Of a stretch of 64,000 bases of DNA, positions 1 to 10,805 are shown in pieces. The stretch covers positions 2,290,614-2,354,613 of the forward strand of contig CM060127.1 of NCBI GenBank assembly GCA_030522415.1, written 5' to 3'. Every line of letters starts with the position of its first letter. Positions within the stretch are counted from its first letter, which is position 1. A program made the position numbers and the translations under genes. The DNA is from Channallabes apus (taxonomy: Eukaryota > Chordata > Actinopteri > Siluriformes > Clariidae). A model generated the notes under the pieces. That model was not told the DNA's origin, ran no database searches, and saw only the letters and a list, made by a program, of their open reading frames with translations.

Positions 1-1345
1 CTTGCAACGAGTCTTTTACAGCGCTCTGGAGGAATTTTGGCCCACTCATCTTTGCAGAATTGTTGTAATTCAGCTTTATTTGAGGGTTTTCTAGCATGAA
101 CCGCCTTTTTAAGGTCATGCCGCAACATCTCAATAGGATTCAGGTCAGGACTTTGACTAGGCCACTCCAAAGTCTTCATTTAGTTTTTCTTCAGCCATTC
201 AGAGGTGGATTTGCTGGTGTGTTTTGGGTCATTGTCCTGCTGCAGCACCCAAGATCGCTTCAGCTTAAGTTGACGAACAGATGGCCGGACATTCTTCTTC
301 AGGATTTTTTGGTAGACAGTAGAATTCATGGTTCCATCTATCACAGCAAGCCTTCCAGGTCCTGAAGCAGCAAAACAAGTCCAGACCATCACACTACCAC
401 CACCATATTTTACTGTTGGTATGATGTTCTTTTTCTGAAATGCTGTGTTACTTTTGCGCCAGATGTAACGGGACACGCACCTTCCAAAAAGTTCAACTTT
501 TGTCTCGTCGGTCCACAAGGTATTTTCCCAAAAGTCTTGGCAATCATTGAGATGTTTTTTTAGCAAAATTGAGACAAGCCTTAATGTTCTTTTTGCTTAA
601 AAGTGGTTTGCGCCTTGGAAATCTGCCATGCAGGCCGTTTTTGCCCAGTCTCTTTCTTATGGTGGAGTCGTGAACACTGACCTTAATTGAGGCAAGTGAG
701 GCCTGCAGTTCTTTAGATGTTGTCCTGGGGTCTTTTGTGGCCTCTCGGATGAGTTGTCTCTGCGCTCTTGGGGTAATTTTGGTCGGCCGGCCACTCCTGG
801 GAAGGTTCACCACTGTTCCATGTTTTTGCCATTTGTGGATAATGGCTCTCACTGTGGTTCGTTGGAGTCCCAAAGCTTTAGAAATGGCTTTATAACCTTT
901 ACCAGACTGATAGATCGCAATTACTTTTGTTCTCATTTGTTCCTGAATTTCTTTGGATCTTGGCATGATGTCTAGCTTTTGAGGTGCTTTTGGTCTACTT
1001 CTCTGTGTCAGGTAGCTCCTATTTAAGTGATTTCTTGATTGAAACAGGTGTGGCAGTAATCAGGCCTGGGGGTGACTACAGAAATTGAACTCAGGTGTGA
1101 TAAACCACAGTTAAGTTATTTTTTAACAAGGGGGGCAATCACTTTTTCACACAGGGCCATGTAGATTTGGAGTTTTGTTTCTCCCTTAATAACGTAAACC
1201 TTCATTTAAAAACAGCATTTTGTGTTCAATTATGTTATCTTTAACTAATAGTTAACGGTTTTTGATGAGCAGAAACATTTAAGTGTGACAAACATGCAAA
1301 AGAATAAGAAATCAGGAAGGGGGCAAATAGTTTTTCACACCACTG
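1..1345 (-). mobile_element. Tc1/mariner transposon, defective transposase
   Basis: A Tc1-like DNA transposon cut by the window start. The right terminal inverted repeat ends with CACTG at 1345, followed by the TA target at 1346-1347. On the minus strand, 966-544 encodes the N-terminal paired-like helix-turn-helix half of a Tc1 transposase (GRPTKITPRAQRQL). 566-180 encodes the catalytic core, with the first acid in WTDETKVELFG and the second in LQQDNDPKHTSK. The halves are in different frames around 544-566. A TAA near 180 separates the core from the third catalytic motif (SPDLNPIE), which is still visible further toward position 1. The transposase is therefore broken and the copy non-autonomous. 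The intact target site of this insertion is seen in the related repeat at 43734-43735. Confidence 0.93.
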
Positions 1346-1452
1346 TACATACCTGACAGTAATTAATGAAATTTAAGTATATATTTAATGTATTATAAGT
1401 ACATTACAGCAATTTTTACTGAGTTACAAATACATGATTAATATACTATGAG

Positions 1453-4251
1453 CAGTGTTGGGTGTAACTCGTACGTTAGTGTACTCGGATTACTTTTTTG
1501 ATGTAACGAGTAATCTAACGCGTTAGCTCCACCATTTAAGTTCTCAGTTATTTAGTTACTTTTCAAAAATGTAATACGTTATTCAGACAATTTATGTAAT
1601 CCATGAGCCAGACAGCAGTCATTCCCAATCCGTTTGTGTGTGTGTGTGTGTGTGTGAAAGTCGTCCTACAAGCCCCGCCCCAGATACCCCGCCCCCTCTG
1701 TTATTCCTGCTGTTATACCCCTATACCCCATCGCGCAACACCGCATACAGTAGGTGAGATAGGGGTATTAGTAGGTGAGATAGGGGTATTAGTAGGTGAG
1801 ATAGGGGTATTAGTAGGTGAGATAGGGGTATTAGTAGGTGAGATGGGGGTATTAGTAGGTGAGATGGGGGTATTAGTAGGTGAGAGAGTGGTATTAGTAG
1901 GTGAGATAGGGGTATTAGTAGGTGAGATAGGTAGTAGGTGAGAGAGGGGTATTAGTAGGTGAGGTAGGGGTATTAGTAGGTGAGAATGGGGTATTAGTAG
2001 GTGAGATAGGGGTATTAGTAGGTGAGGTAGGGGTATTAGTAGGTGAGATAGGGGTATTAGTAGGTGAGATAGGGGTATTAGTAGGTGAGATGGGGGTATT
2101 AGTAGGTGAGATAGGGGTATTAGTAGGTGAGATAGGTAGTAGGTGAGAGAGGGGTATTAGTAGGTGAGATAGGGGTATTAGTAGGTGAGAGAGGGGTATT
2201 AGTAGGTGAGATAGGGGTATTAGTAGGTGAGATAGGGGTATTAGTAGGTGAGATGGGGGTATTAGTAGGTGAGATAGGGGTATTAGTAGGTGAGATAGGA
2301 GTATTAGTAGGTGAGAATGGGGTATTAGTAGGTGAGATGGGGGTATTAGTAGGTGAGATGGGGGTATTAGTAGGTGAGATAGGGGTATTAGTAGGTGAGA
2401 TAGGTAGTAGGTGAGAGAGGGGTATTAGTAGGTGAGGTAGGGGTATTAGTAGGTGAGATAGGGGTATTAGTAGGTGAGATGGGGGTATTAGTAGGTGAGG
2501 TAGGGGTATTAGTAGGTGAGATAGGGGTATTAGTAGGTGAGATAGGGGTATTAGTAGGTGAGGTAGGGGTATTAGTAGGTGAGATAGAGGTATTAGTAGG
2601 TGAGATAGGGGTATTAGTAGGTGAGATAGGGGTATTAGTAGGTGAGATGGGGGTATTAGTAGGTGAGGTAGGGGTATTAGTAGGTGAGGTAGGGGTATTA
2701 GTAGGTGAGAATGGGGTATTAGTAGGTGAGATAGGGGTATTAGTAGGTGAGATGGGGGTATTAGTAGGTGAGATGGGGGTATTAGTAGGTGAGATAGGGG
2801 TATTAGTAGGTGAGATAGGTAGTAGGTGAGAGAGGGGTATTAGTAGGTGAGATAGGGGTATTAGTAGGTGAGATAGGGGTATTAGTAGGTGAGAATGGGG
2901 TATTAGTAGGTGAGATAGGGGTATTAGTAGGTGAGGTAGGGGTATTAGTAGGTGAGATAGGGGTATTAGTAGGTGAGATAGAGGTATTAGTAGGTGAGAT
3001 AGGGGTATTAGTAGGTGAGATAGGGGTATTAGTAGGTGAGATAGGGGTATTAGTAGGTGAGATAGGGGTATTAGTAGGTGAGATGGGGGTATTAGTAGGT
3101 GAGATGGGGGTATTAGTAGGTGAGATAGGGGTATTAGTAGGTGAGATAGGTAGTAGGTGAGAGAGGGGTATTAGTAGGTGAGATAGGGGTATTAGTAGGT
3201 GAGATAGGGGTATTAGTAGGTGAGATGGGGGTATTAGTAGGTGAGATAGGGGTATTATTAGGTGAGATAGGGGTATTAGTAGGTGAGATAGGGGTATTAG
3301 TAGGTGAGATGGGGGTATTAGTAGGTGAGATGGGGGTATTAGTAGGTGAGAGAGTGGTATTAGTAGGTGAGATAGGGGTATTAGTAGGTGAGATGGGGGT
3401 ATTAGTAGGTGAGAGAGTGGTATTAGTAGGTGAGATGGGGGTATTAGTAGGTGAGATGGGGGTATTAGTAGGTGAGATAGGGGTATTAGTAGGTGAGATA
3501 GGGGTATTAGTAGGTGAGATAGGGGTATGAGTAGGTGAGATAGGGGTATTAGTAGGTGAGATAGGGGTATTAGTAGGTGAGATAGGGGTATTAGTAGGTG
3601 AGGTAGGGGTATTAGTAGGTGAGATAGGGGTATTAGTAGGTGAGATAGGGGTACTAGTAGGTGAGATAGGGGTATTAGTAGGTGAGATAGGGGTATTAGT
3701 AGGTGAGGTAGGGGTATTAGTAGGTGAGATAGGGGTATTAGTAGGTGAGATAGGGGTATTAGTAGGTGAGGTAGGGGTATTAGTAGGTGAGATAGGGGTA
3801 TTAGTAGGTGAGATAGGGGTATTAGTAGGTGAGATAGGGGTATTAGTAGGTGAGAGAGGGGTATTAGTAGGTGAGATAGGGGTATTAGTAGGTGAGATAG
3901 GGGTATTAGTAGGTGAGATAGGGGTATTAGTAGGTGAGGTAGGGGTATTAGTAGGTGAGATAGGGGTATTAGTAGGTGAGATAGGGGTATTAGTAGGTGA
4001 GATAGGGGTATTAGTAGGTGAGGTAGGGGTATTAGTAGGTGAGATAGGGGTATTAGTAGGTGAGGTAGGGGTATTAGTAGGTGAGATAGGGGTATTAGTA
4101 GTTAACAGATTATGGGCCAAACTTGTCTCAGTGATGATGGTAGAATAATTATAAAGGTCTTGACTAAAACAACATGCATGAGGAATCACAACAGAGTTTT
4201 CATTTTCTGCAGTGGAAAAGTACTCGATACTTACTCTTATCAGCAACACTG
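1453..4251. mobile_element. Non-autonomous hAT transposon with minisatellite interior
   Basis: The element starts CAGTGTTGGG at 1453 and ends CAACACTG at 4251, the short terminal repeats of hAT transposons. It is flanked by a perfect 8-bp target duplication, ACTATGAG, at 1445-1452 and 4252-4259. The homologous repeat at 43824-43831 carries this octamer once with nothing inserted. No transposase remains. About 290 bp of left and 150 bp of right end sequence enclose a 21-bp tandem array. The mobile identity is well supported by ends, duplication and empty site; the subfamily is not known. Confidence 0.93.
1746..4100. repeat. 21-bp minisatellite array (about 110 units)
   Basis: Tandem repeat of a 21-bp unit (ggtgagataggggtattagt plus one base) filling the inside of the hAT element. 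Variants include gatggggg, gaggtagg, gagagagg and gagaatgg types. A shortened unit (gataggtagtaggtgag) followed by a gagagagg-type unit recurs five times, near 1925, 2135, 2403, 2817 and 3147, and only in the left part, suggesting higher-order amplification there. Because 21 is divisible by three, long open frames appear on both strands (TNTPISP repeats on minus, GVLVGEI repeats on plus). They are consequences of the period, not genes. Confidence 0.96.
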
Positions 4252-4564
4252 ACTATGAGTATACAGTATTCTTATTGCAGCAGTAACATGCTGTTATACT
4301 TCTGGCCAATTACAAATACTAAAAAGAGCACTTTGTAGTTAATATAAATATACTTTATTGTATGATACAGTATTGCAAATGTATTACCAGTACACTAAAG
4401 GTGTTTAGGATAATTTACAAATGCTAAATGCATTTTCTACACTATAACATGTTTTTGAAACACATTACATCAGTAATTATGGGGCAGATTTTATTCATGA
4501 GTTCAACATATTTAATTTGCACAACAACAAAAAAACAGTCCTATAGTTTATCTTATGGCTTATT

Positions 4565-4947
4565 CTCATTCATTCATTCATTTTCTATACCACTTAATCC
4601 TGTGTTCAGGGTCGCGGGGGACCTGGAGCCTATCCCAGGAGACTTCGGGCACTAGGCGGGGTACACCCTGGACAGGGTGCCAATCCATCGCAGGGCACAC
4701 ACACATACACACACTCACACACCCAATCACACACTACGGGCAATTTAGGAACGCCAATTAGCCTAACCTGCATATCTTTGGACTGTGGGAGGAAACCGGA
4801 GTACCCGGAGGAAACCCACCAAGCACGGGGAGAACATGCAAACTCCATGCACACAGAGACGGGAATCGAACCTGGCCGGGGAATCGAACCCTGGACCCTA
4901 GAGGTGCAAGGCGACAGTGCTAACCACTACACCACCGCGCCGCCTTC
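4565..4947 (-). mobile_element. tRNA-derived SINE, full length, with target duplication
   Basis: Read on the minus strand it begins with a tRNA-like head (box A-like gtggtgtagtggttagcac, box B ggttcgattccc) and continues through the DANA/HE1-type core ('gtttgcatgttctccccgt'). It ends in an (GAAT)n tail at 4565-4585. It is flanked by a 13-bp direct repeat, cttatggcttatt, at 4552-4564 and 4948-4960, as expected for LINE-driven insertion. Related copies lie at 6439-6765, 21229-21510, 51190-51395 and 52683-53053. Confidence 0.9.
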
Positions 4948-5569
4948 CTTATGGCTTATTTCAAGATTTAAACATTTGTGTTTTATTAATTAATTACTTA
5001 ATTAATTTATTTATTTGGAGCACTGGGAGAACCGCTCCAGTTTGTGCAAGTGTAGCTTTATGATAGTGAGTGGACAGAAGAGAGAGTAGAGTTACAAGAG
5101 ACAGAGTTGAAACAAACATAAATGATCTTGAACACGAAAAAGTGAGTTTCAGCGCATAAAAATGAGTTTGAGAGCGAACGCGCACGAGAGAGTAATGCAC
5201 TTAGAGTAGGAGTAGTTAAATATAAGCATTAATAAGTACATCTAAATTTAACTGAAAATATACTGAGACTACCGTATATTCAACATTGTATTCTAATGTG
5301 TACTTTCTGTACATTTGTACAATGATTATTTCGAACATATTTTTAAAAAAAAATCCTGTATACCAAAAATAAATAGAAAAAGTTTAAATAAGTGTCCTTT
5401 GGAAATTAGACCAACCTTTCACTTAAAGTATATTTTCCTATAATATATTTTTGGAAAGGGTACTATAATAAAATTTTTTTAAATTACTTTTTGCTAGTAT
5501 ATTTGCAATGTACTATCGAGGATTTCAATATATTTGTAATACACTAAAGTGTATTTTTTCCCTGGGGTG

Positions 5570-6426
5570 TGTATGATCATGGAAATGATCTTTTCTATGC
5601 CACCTTTCACTGGTCTTACCCCAAACTCTCCTAAACACAGAGTTCTCATCAACTAAAGACCTTTCGTTTTAAAGTGCATTTGTTATGCTGTATGATATGA
5701 ATGATATTTTTTTATTTCTATGACACTCGACAGCTTTATAAATACTGACCTTGGTTTTGAAAAGCCCCCCCCCCCCCCCCCCAAAAAAAAAAATGTAATT
5801 GGACTGTACTGAGACATTGTAACGTGCATTTAGAAGAATATCTGATGTTCTTTACATCACATTCCAGAGACACAGAGGAGTGACGGTTTAAATATATACA
5901 TAAGTGGACATCTAGGACTCAAGGAACAGGGTGTGCGGTAAATACGAATGCGAATATAATCTTAAAGAAGGAGAGAAAATAAATAAATAAATAAAGGCAG
6001 GCAGGCCCAGACGGTGAAGGATGTGGTCAGTTATGCAGGGATCCTCTCGTCAGCTGACAGAGCTATCAGGTTAAATTTAGCAGGGGTTCACTGAGGCAAA
6101 AACACTCCCACACTCTGACCTCATATTTCACAGTGAGATTTTAACACACACTAATCCACTGGCCAGGTCTTACTGCAAAAGACTACGTCTTTTAAATGCC
6201 TTAAATACCGTACAGTAGTGTATACTGTAGAATACTGTAGGTCTACTGTAGGATTGGAATGAACCAAATATAAGCTGATTAAACCTAGTTCTAGATGTTC
6301 ATACTAATTTCAAGATTTAAACATTTGTGTTTTATTTGTGGATATAGAAATATTGCCAATAATACAAAAGTATATAAAGGTTTCTATAAACAGGTTTATT
6401 GTAATGTTATTAGAATGTAGGAAACG
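5570..6426. other. Intergenic, no gene seen
   Basis: AT-rich sequence with a poly-C/poly-A tract at 5766-5794 and no convincing coding frame. A roughly 30-bp stretch (tttcaagatttaaacatttg and onward) at 6308 also occurs at 4961. Confidence 0.6.
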
Positions 6427-6438
6427 TTAGTTAAATAC

Positions 6439-6765
6439 TCACTCACTCATCGTCGATGCTGCTTTATCCTGTATACAGGGTCGCGTAGGGCCTGGACCCG
6501 ATCTCATAAAACTTACAGCAGGGCACGAGGCAAGGTACACCCTGGACATGGTGTCAATCCATCGCTTGGCACACCCATACACACACTACAGCTAATTTGG
6601 GAACGCCAATTAACCTAATCTGCATGACTTCGGACTGTGGGAGGAAATCGGAGTACCTGAGGGAAACCCACCAAGCACTGGGAGAACTGGCAAACTCCAT
6701 GTACACAGAGGCAGGAATCGAACCTGGTCCCTGGAGGTGCTAACCATAAGCCACCGTGTCGCCCA
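6439..6765 (-). mobile_element. tRNA-derived SINE, same family
   Basis: Diverged minus-strand copy of the SINE at 4565-4947, with the tRNA-like head near 6765 and the tail toward 6439. It is flanked by a near-perfect 12-bp duplication: ttagttaaatac at 6427-6438 and ttagctaaatac at 6766-6777. Confidence 0.85.
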
Positions 6766-6777
6766 TTAGCTAAATAC

Positions 6778-8580
6778 ACTCTACAAACCACAGGATGAGG
6801 TAAATAAACATGCACTCCATGGAGAGACGCGGCACTTCCAGTTCTTCACCTGAAAACACAAACCTAAAATGAGACTTGGTTACATGTATTCCTGCAGAGC
6901 CGTTCTAGGAAACATTTATAGACTCTATAGAACAAAAACAAAGCAGGTGAACGTGTGAGTGAAATATAACGCAAGTTATGCATGAATTAGGGACTAAGGA
7001 CGACTGTTCTGCTCTGTGCTTCTCCCCTGTGCTGTACGTTGTTCTGCAGGTGCTGTATGGTAATAAGAGAGGGGCGCCACCTGTCTGTGTAAATGATTTA
7101 GTGGGTAAATCGTTACATTTAATGCCCTTTATAAGCTGTGTAAAGCGAGAAGGACGGCACACACCTGCCATGACAAGGAGAGCTTTCGATCCGACTTCGC
7201 GCCGTCACCCCCAACACGCATACTTCAATCAGTCAGTGACTGACATTTCTGAAGGATCATCTTTTATCTCTTTTTATCCTTTTTAATGAAATTGTCCCAA
7301 ATGTCAGGTTAAACTTGAAGCAATATGGGATGAAGAACATCTGTACTGCACTGCTGCTGCACTCCATTAGCTTTGAGACGTTGTGACTTACAGGTTCCAG
7401 ATGATGATGGTGGCTTGGATCAGAGCCCTTTCCATTCAGCTGACATGCACATGAAAACAAGCCAAGGCATCATAACACTGACTTCATCCTGAGCATGAGA
7501 TATATATATGAGCTAGTCAGAAAATGATCGCTGTCTTCTACTACCAGTCATGCCAGCACAGCTTGTGTGTCTGACAATGCTGCTACCCTGATGCCAGTTG
7601 GCACAAGAGGTCACATTCTAGTGCTGACAATCGTCTGCAAGTGTACGAAGGTTAAATGAACACGAAAGATGCAATGGGTATATCAGCAAGAACACATATT
7701 TATCACCAGATGCAGTGCTATTTTTCTGATTCATACGCAAATTTTTTACTGAAAAAAAAAAGGGAAACATAGATATTAAAGATTGTAAAGATTGTAAAGT
7801 CAAGAACAGTTCCAACATAGAGAACACGTCACAACTCTTACAGGTGAAAAGAAAACTGTTACAAATAAAAATATTTTGCTGTCCAGGGGTTCTCCATGAA
7901 CAGCTGGCAAGCCTTACCACAGCCCAGCCAGAGACAGATAGTTCATGCCACCCTCAGGATACTTAAACATATCACTTTACACATTAGCGGGCAACCATGT
8001 GCCCTCTGCCTATTTCTGCCACCATTACGTGGTAACCCACAATCTCAGAGTGTGTGAGTGTAACCGGAAAGCCTCCTGATCGCCGGCCTCACCAGAGCAC
8101 TGCAGGGTGATACATTTTTACTTGAAATGTAATAAATAAATGGCCAGTGATTATGGTTAACCAGTCTTGAAGGTGACAACTGAAATGAATCTGAGCACAA
8201 TGCATACACCAGCTCTTCTTCTTTGGCTCTTCTTCTACAACAACAACAACAACATCATATCATCAGTCACTTGAAAGACTTTTAAAGGGTTTCGAAAGGG
8301 TATTTTGGAATGAGGTAAGAGGTGGCTTTGTGCTTTTTAGGCTTTAGTCTTTCTCAGTGAGGGGTTCCTCTGGGAGGAGAACCAGGAGCTGGAACAGGCA
8401 GCAAGCCAAGTATTTAAAAGTCACTTTGCTGCTGTTGATAACAGACATAAACATGTCAGTTTACTCTGCTGTCTGAGTAAATTGCCAATTTTTCCTCTAA
8501 AACAGTAACACACCGTGTGTTTTGACACCTTTCGATCAGAATTAGCCTTTTAGTACTGTAGTTTGAGCTACATTAGTTCT
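6778..8580. other. Intergenic, no gene recognised
   Basis: Only short frames under about 100 codons, with no motif I recognise. Contains (CAA)n near 8238-8252. In the vertebrate alpha-globin neighbourhood this side of mpg usually leads to rhbdf1, but no rhbdf1 exon was identified here. Confidence 0.5.
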
Positions 8581-8589
8581 TCTATTGGA

Positions 8590-9610
8590 TCGGACTACAT
8601 CGGTCAGCCAACACTTCCTATGTGCATCAACGAGCTGGCCACCTATAACACTGTTTCCTGTTCACCGGTTCTCCTTCCTTGGAGCAACTTTGATATGTCT
8701 TAACCACGGCAGAACGAGAACATACCACAAGAGATGCTCTTTTGGAGTTTTTTGTCGTCTAGACATCACGGTTTGGCCCTTGTCACAGAAGCTACAGTTA
8801 CAATATCTCATTACAATGGCACTTGGAAGCGAGTGGGATATATTAGGTAGCAAGTGAACATTCTGTCCCTAAAGTTGATGTGTTGGAAGTAGAAGAAATG
8901 GGCAAACATAAGGGTTTGAGTGACTTTGACAAGGGCCAATAGGAGTATAGAGAGTATATCTTTGCCCTGAGTGACAACTTGCTTAGCATTTGTGCAAACA
9001 GTCATCAATGATGCTAGCTAACAACACTAATTTGTATACACCCTTCTTCTTGCATCAAGTCACCCCTGAAACATTCATTCATTCACCAATTCACTTTTCA
9101 GTAACTCATTACCACAATTAAAGCAGGGGTAGATCCGGATACTATCCTGGGAACGCTGATGGGAGCGATGGGATACTCCTTGCTTTGAGAGATAGAGTAA
9201 ACACATGTGAAAACTGAAACGCAAAAGTCTCCAGAGTCACAGACCTTCATTTAAAACAACAACAAGCAAATAATAAAAGCAAAAAAAAAAAAAATAAATA
9301 AAAATCTGTATCATTCCATATATCTAACATACAACCACAACGTACTGGTAATAGTAATTTATTATATTTATTGCTTTTTATATGATGAACCGGCGTTATC
9401 CTTATTTTTGATTGACACATTAATAACCCCTGGGCATCCATTCTGATGCTCCTTCATCAGCTCTTCTTCCTTGGTCAACTTTGTCTGGGTCCCAACAACT
9501 GCATTCCAGGAACATTCCACAAAACCAGCTGTTTTTGGAGTTGCTCTAACCAGTCATCTAGACATCACAGTCTGACTTTTGGTGAAATCACTTAGATTCT
9601 TAGACTTGCA
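8590..9610 (+). mobile_element. Decayed Tc1-family relic(s)
   Basis: At 8898 a short frame begins MGKHKGLSDFDKGQ and then stops. This resembles the N-terminus of a second Tc1-type transposase lineage. A segment near 8740-8790 (ctagacatcacggtttggcc) resembles one near 9558-9585 (ctagacatcacagtctgact), so two fragments of one family are probably present. No complete frame or clear terminal repeats remain, so the boundaries are approximate. Confidence 0.5.
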
Positions 9611-9754
9611 CATCTATCCTGCAACCAATAAATCGACTGATTTAGAGAACTGCCTATTTATTTGCTGCATGATATATCCACCAAGTAACAGGTACCTTAA
9701 TTATTAAGTATTTGTCCTCTATCCTGACTTTTTCTTCTTCTTCTTCATTTTTAA

Positions 9755-10540
9755 AAAAAATCATTTTGAACTGATCATTTCATTTATTAAGAGGAAAAAA
9801 GTGTGCAAACCAGCATGGCCCTTTGTGAGAAAGTAATTTCCTGAACAAACTAAATCAAGAACAAACTGGAATTTTTGGAAAGTTAAGTTTTGAATTTCAC
9901 TTGTCACACCCAGGCCTGACCTGTTGAATCAAGAAATCTCTTAAATAGAACTTCTCTGACAAAGTGAAGCATGCTAAAACATCTCAACATGCAACATGAT
10001 CGAAAGCAACTGATCGAATTCATGCAACTGATGAGAGACAAAGTAACAGGTATCAGTCTGGAAAGGGTTACAGCCATTTCTAAGGCTATGGGACTTGAAT
10101 GAACCCGTTATGAACAAATGGAGAAAAATGGGAACAGTGGTGAATCCTCCGCAAGTGACCGGCCAACCAAAATTACTCCAAGAGCTCAATGACAACTCAT
10201 CCAGGAGCTTAGAAAAGAACCCAGAACAAGATGCAATATTATTTCGATACCTCGGTGCCCATTAGATTAAAACTGCATTTCCGTAAGTATAAGTATCACA
10301 TGTTCCCCAGATTGTGGGGACCCTTATGCGGGCGCGTGCGGCTTCTAACACACATGATTTTTAACACACGTGACCTTATTATAAATGTTATAATATATAT
10401 ATATATATACTGTATATGTCAGCGTGAATCACACAAACGAAGCTTGATTTTATAACTGAATCAATGTTTTCTCCTTCTATAATGACAAATAGGTAATATC
10501 AGAAAGGGGGCAAATACTTTTCCACCGCGCTGTATATAAT
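9755..10540 (+). mobile_element. Decayed Tc1 transposon, left-truncated
   Basis: Plus-strand relic of the same family as the element at 1-1345. The region 10010-10200 aligns with the transposase start, including the equivalent of 'atcagtctggaaa' and 'ggctatgggact' and an 'accaaaattactccaagagc' match, but with many stops and shifts. The right end near 10505-10540 keeps the gggggcaaatacttttccac terminal repeat. The left terminal repeat is not visible. Confidence 0.75.
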
Positions 10541-10559
10541 CCACGTGACTTACTTCACC

Positions 10560-10805
10560 TGTATTTTGAATGTATTTTACTGTTATGACTAAATAAATGT
10601 TAATGTCACGTGTTTCAGCAGAATTGTGTCGCGGTCCCTTTAACAATCCCACAATCCTTTGCGGTTTATAAGAATGAAAAACGAACCCGGAAGCAAATGC
10701 AGAATTGATGTTTTCAATATCGTACAGTAGGAGTGTGTAGGAGTTAAACGATGTGAACAGACAGTGTTAGTGTGTGTTAGAGTGTGTGTGTGTGTGTGTG
10801 TGGTC
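10560..10805 (+). promoter_or_regulatory. Probable mpg promoter and 5' leader
   Basis: Sequence just upstream of the mpg start. There is no clear TATA box. An ETS-type CCGGAAG lies at 10687-10693, and a (GT)n run at 10782-10801 falls just before the ATG, inside the likely leader. TSS position not determinable by eye. Confidence 0.45.

Larger units (their letters stand above)
1348..5565. repeat. Dispersed repeat copy 1, interrupted by Tc1, hAT and SINE
   Basis: Non-coding AT-rich repeat, with a second copy at about 43503-44540. Shared segments are 1348-1452, 4252-4550 and 5030-5560, for example the stretch after the hAT insertion and the piece with 'gatcttgaacacg'. In this copy it is broken by a Tc1 element (to 1345), a hAT element (1453-4251) and a SINE (4565-4947). 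Family unknown; no coding capacity seen. Confidence 0.8.

Noticed and set aside
1746..4100. Regular short direct repeats that could suggest a CRISPR array
   Set aside because: No unique spacers, vertebrate intron-bearing genome, and the units are contiguous: a minisatellite.
3134..4249. 371-codon minus-strand frame of TNTPISP repeats, and GVLVGEI frames on the plus strand (1603-1941, 2479-2829, 3225-3530)
   Set aside because: Created by the 21-bp period of the minisatellite, open on both strands at once; no start context, domain or gene structure.
4630..4993. Short frames such as the 74- and 71-codon ones
   Set aside because: They lie wholly inside a SINE that has a 13-bp target duplication; the same peptides recur at 52827-53070.
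5577..9000. An rhbdf1 exon expected by synteny upstream of mpg
   Set aside because: No rhomboid-family peptide was recognised in any frame; it may lie further left, outside the window.
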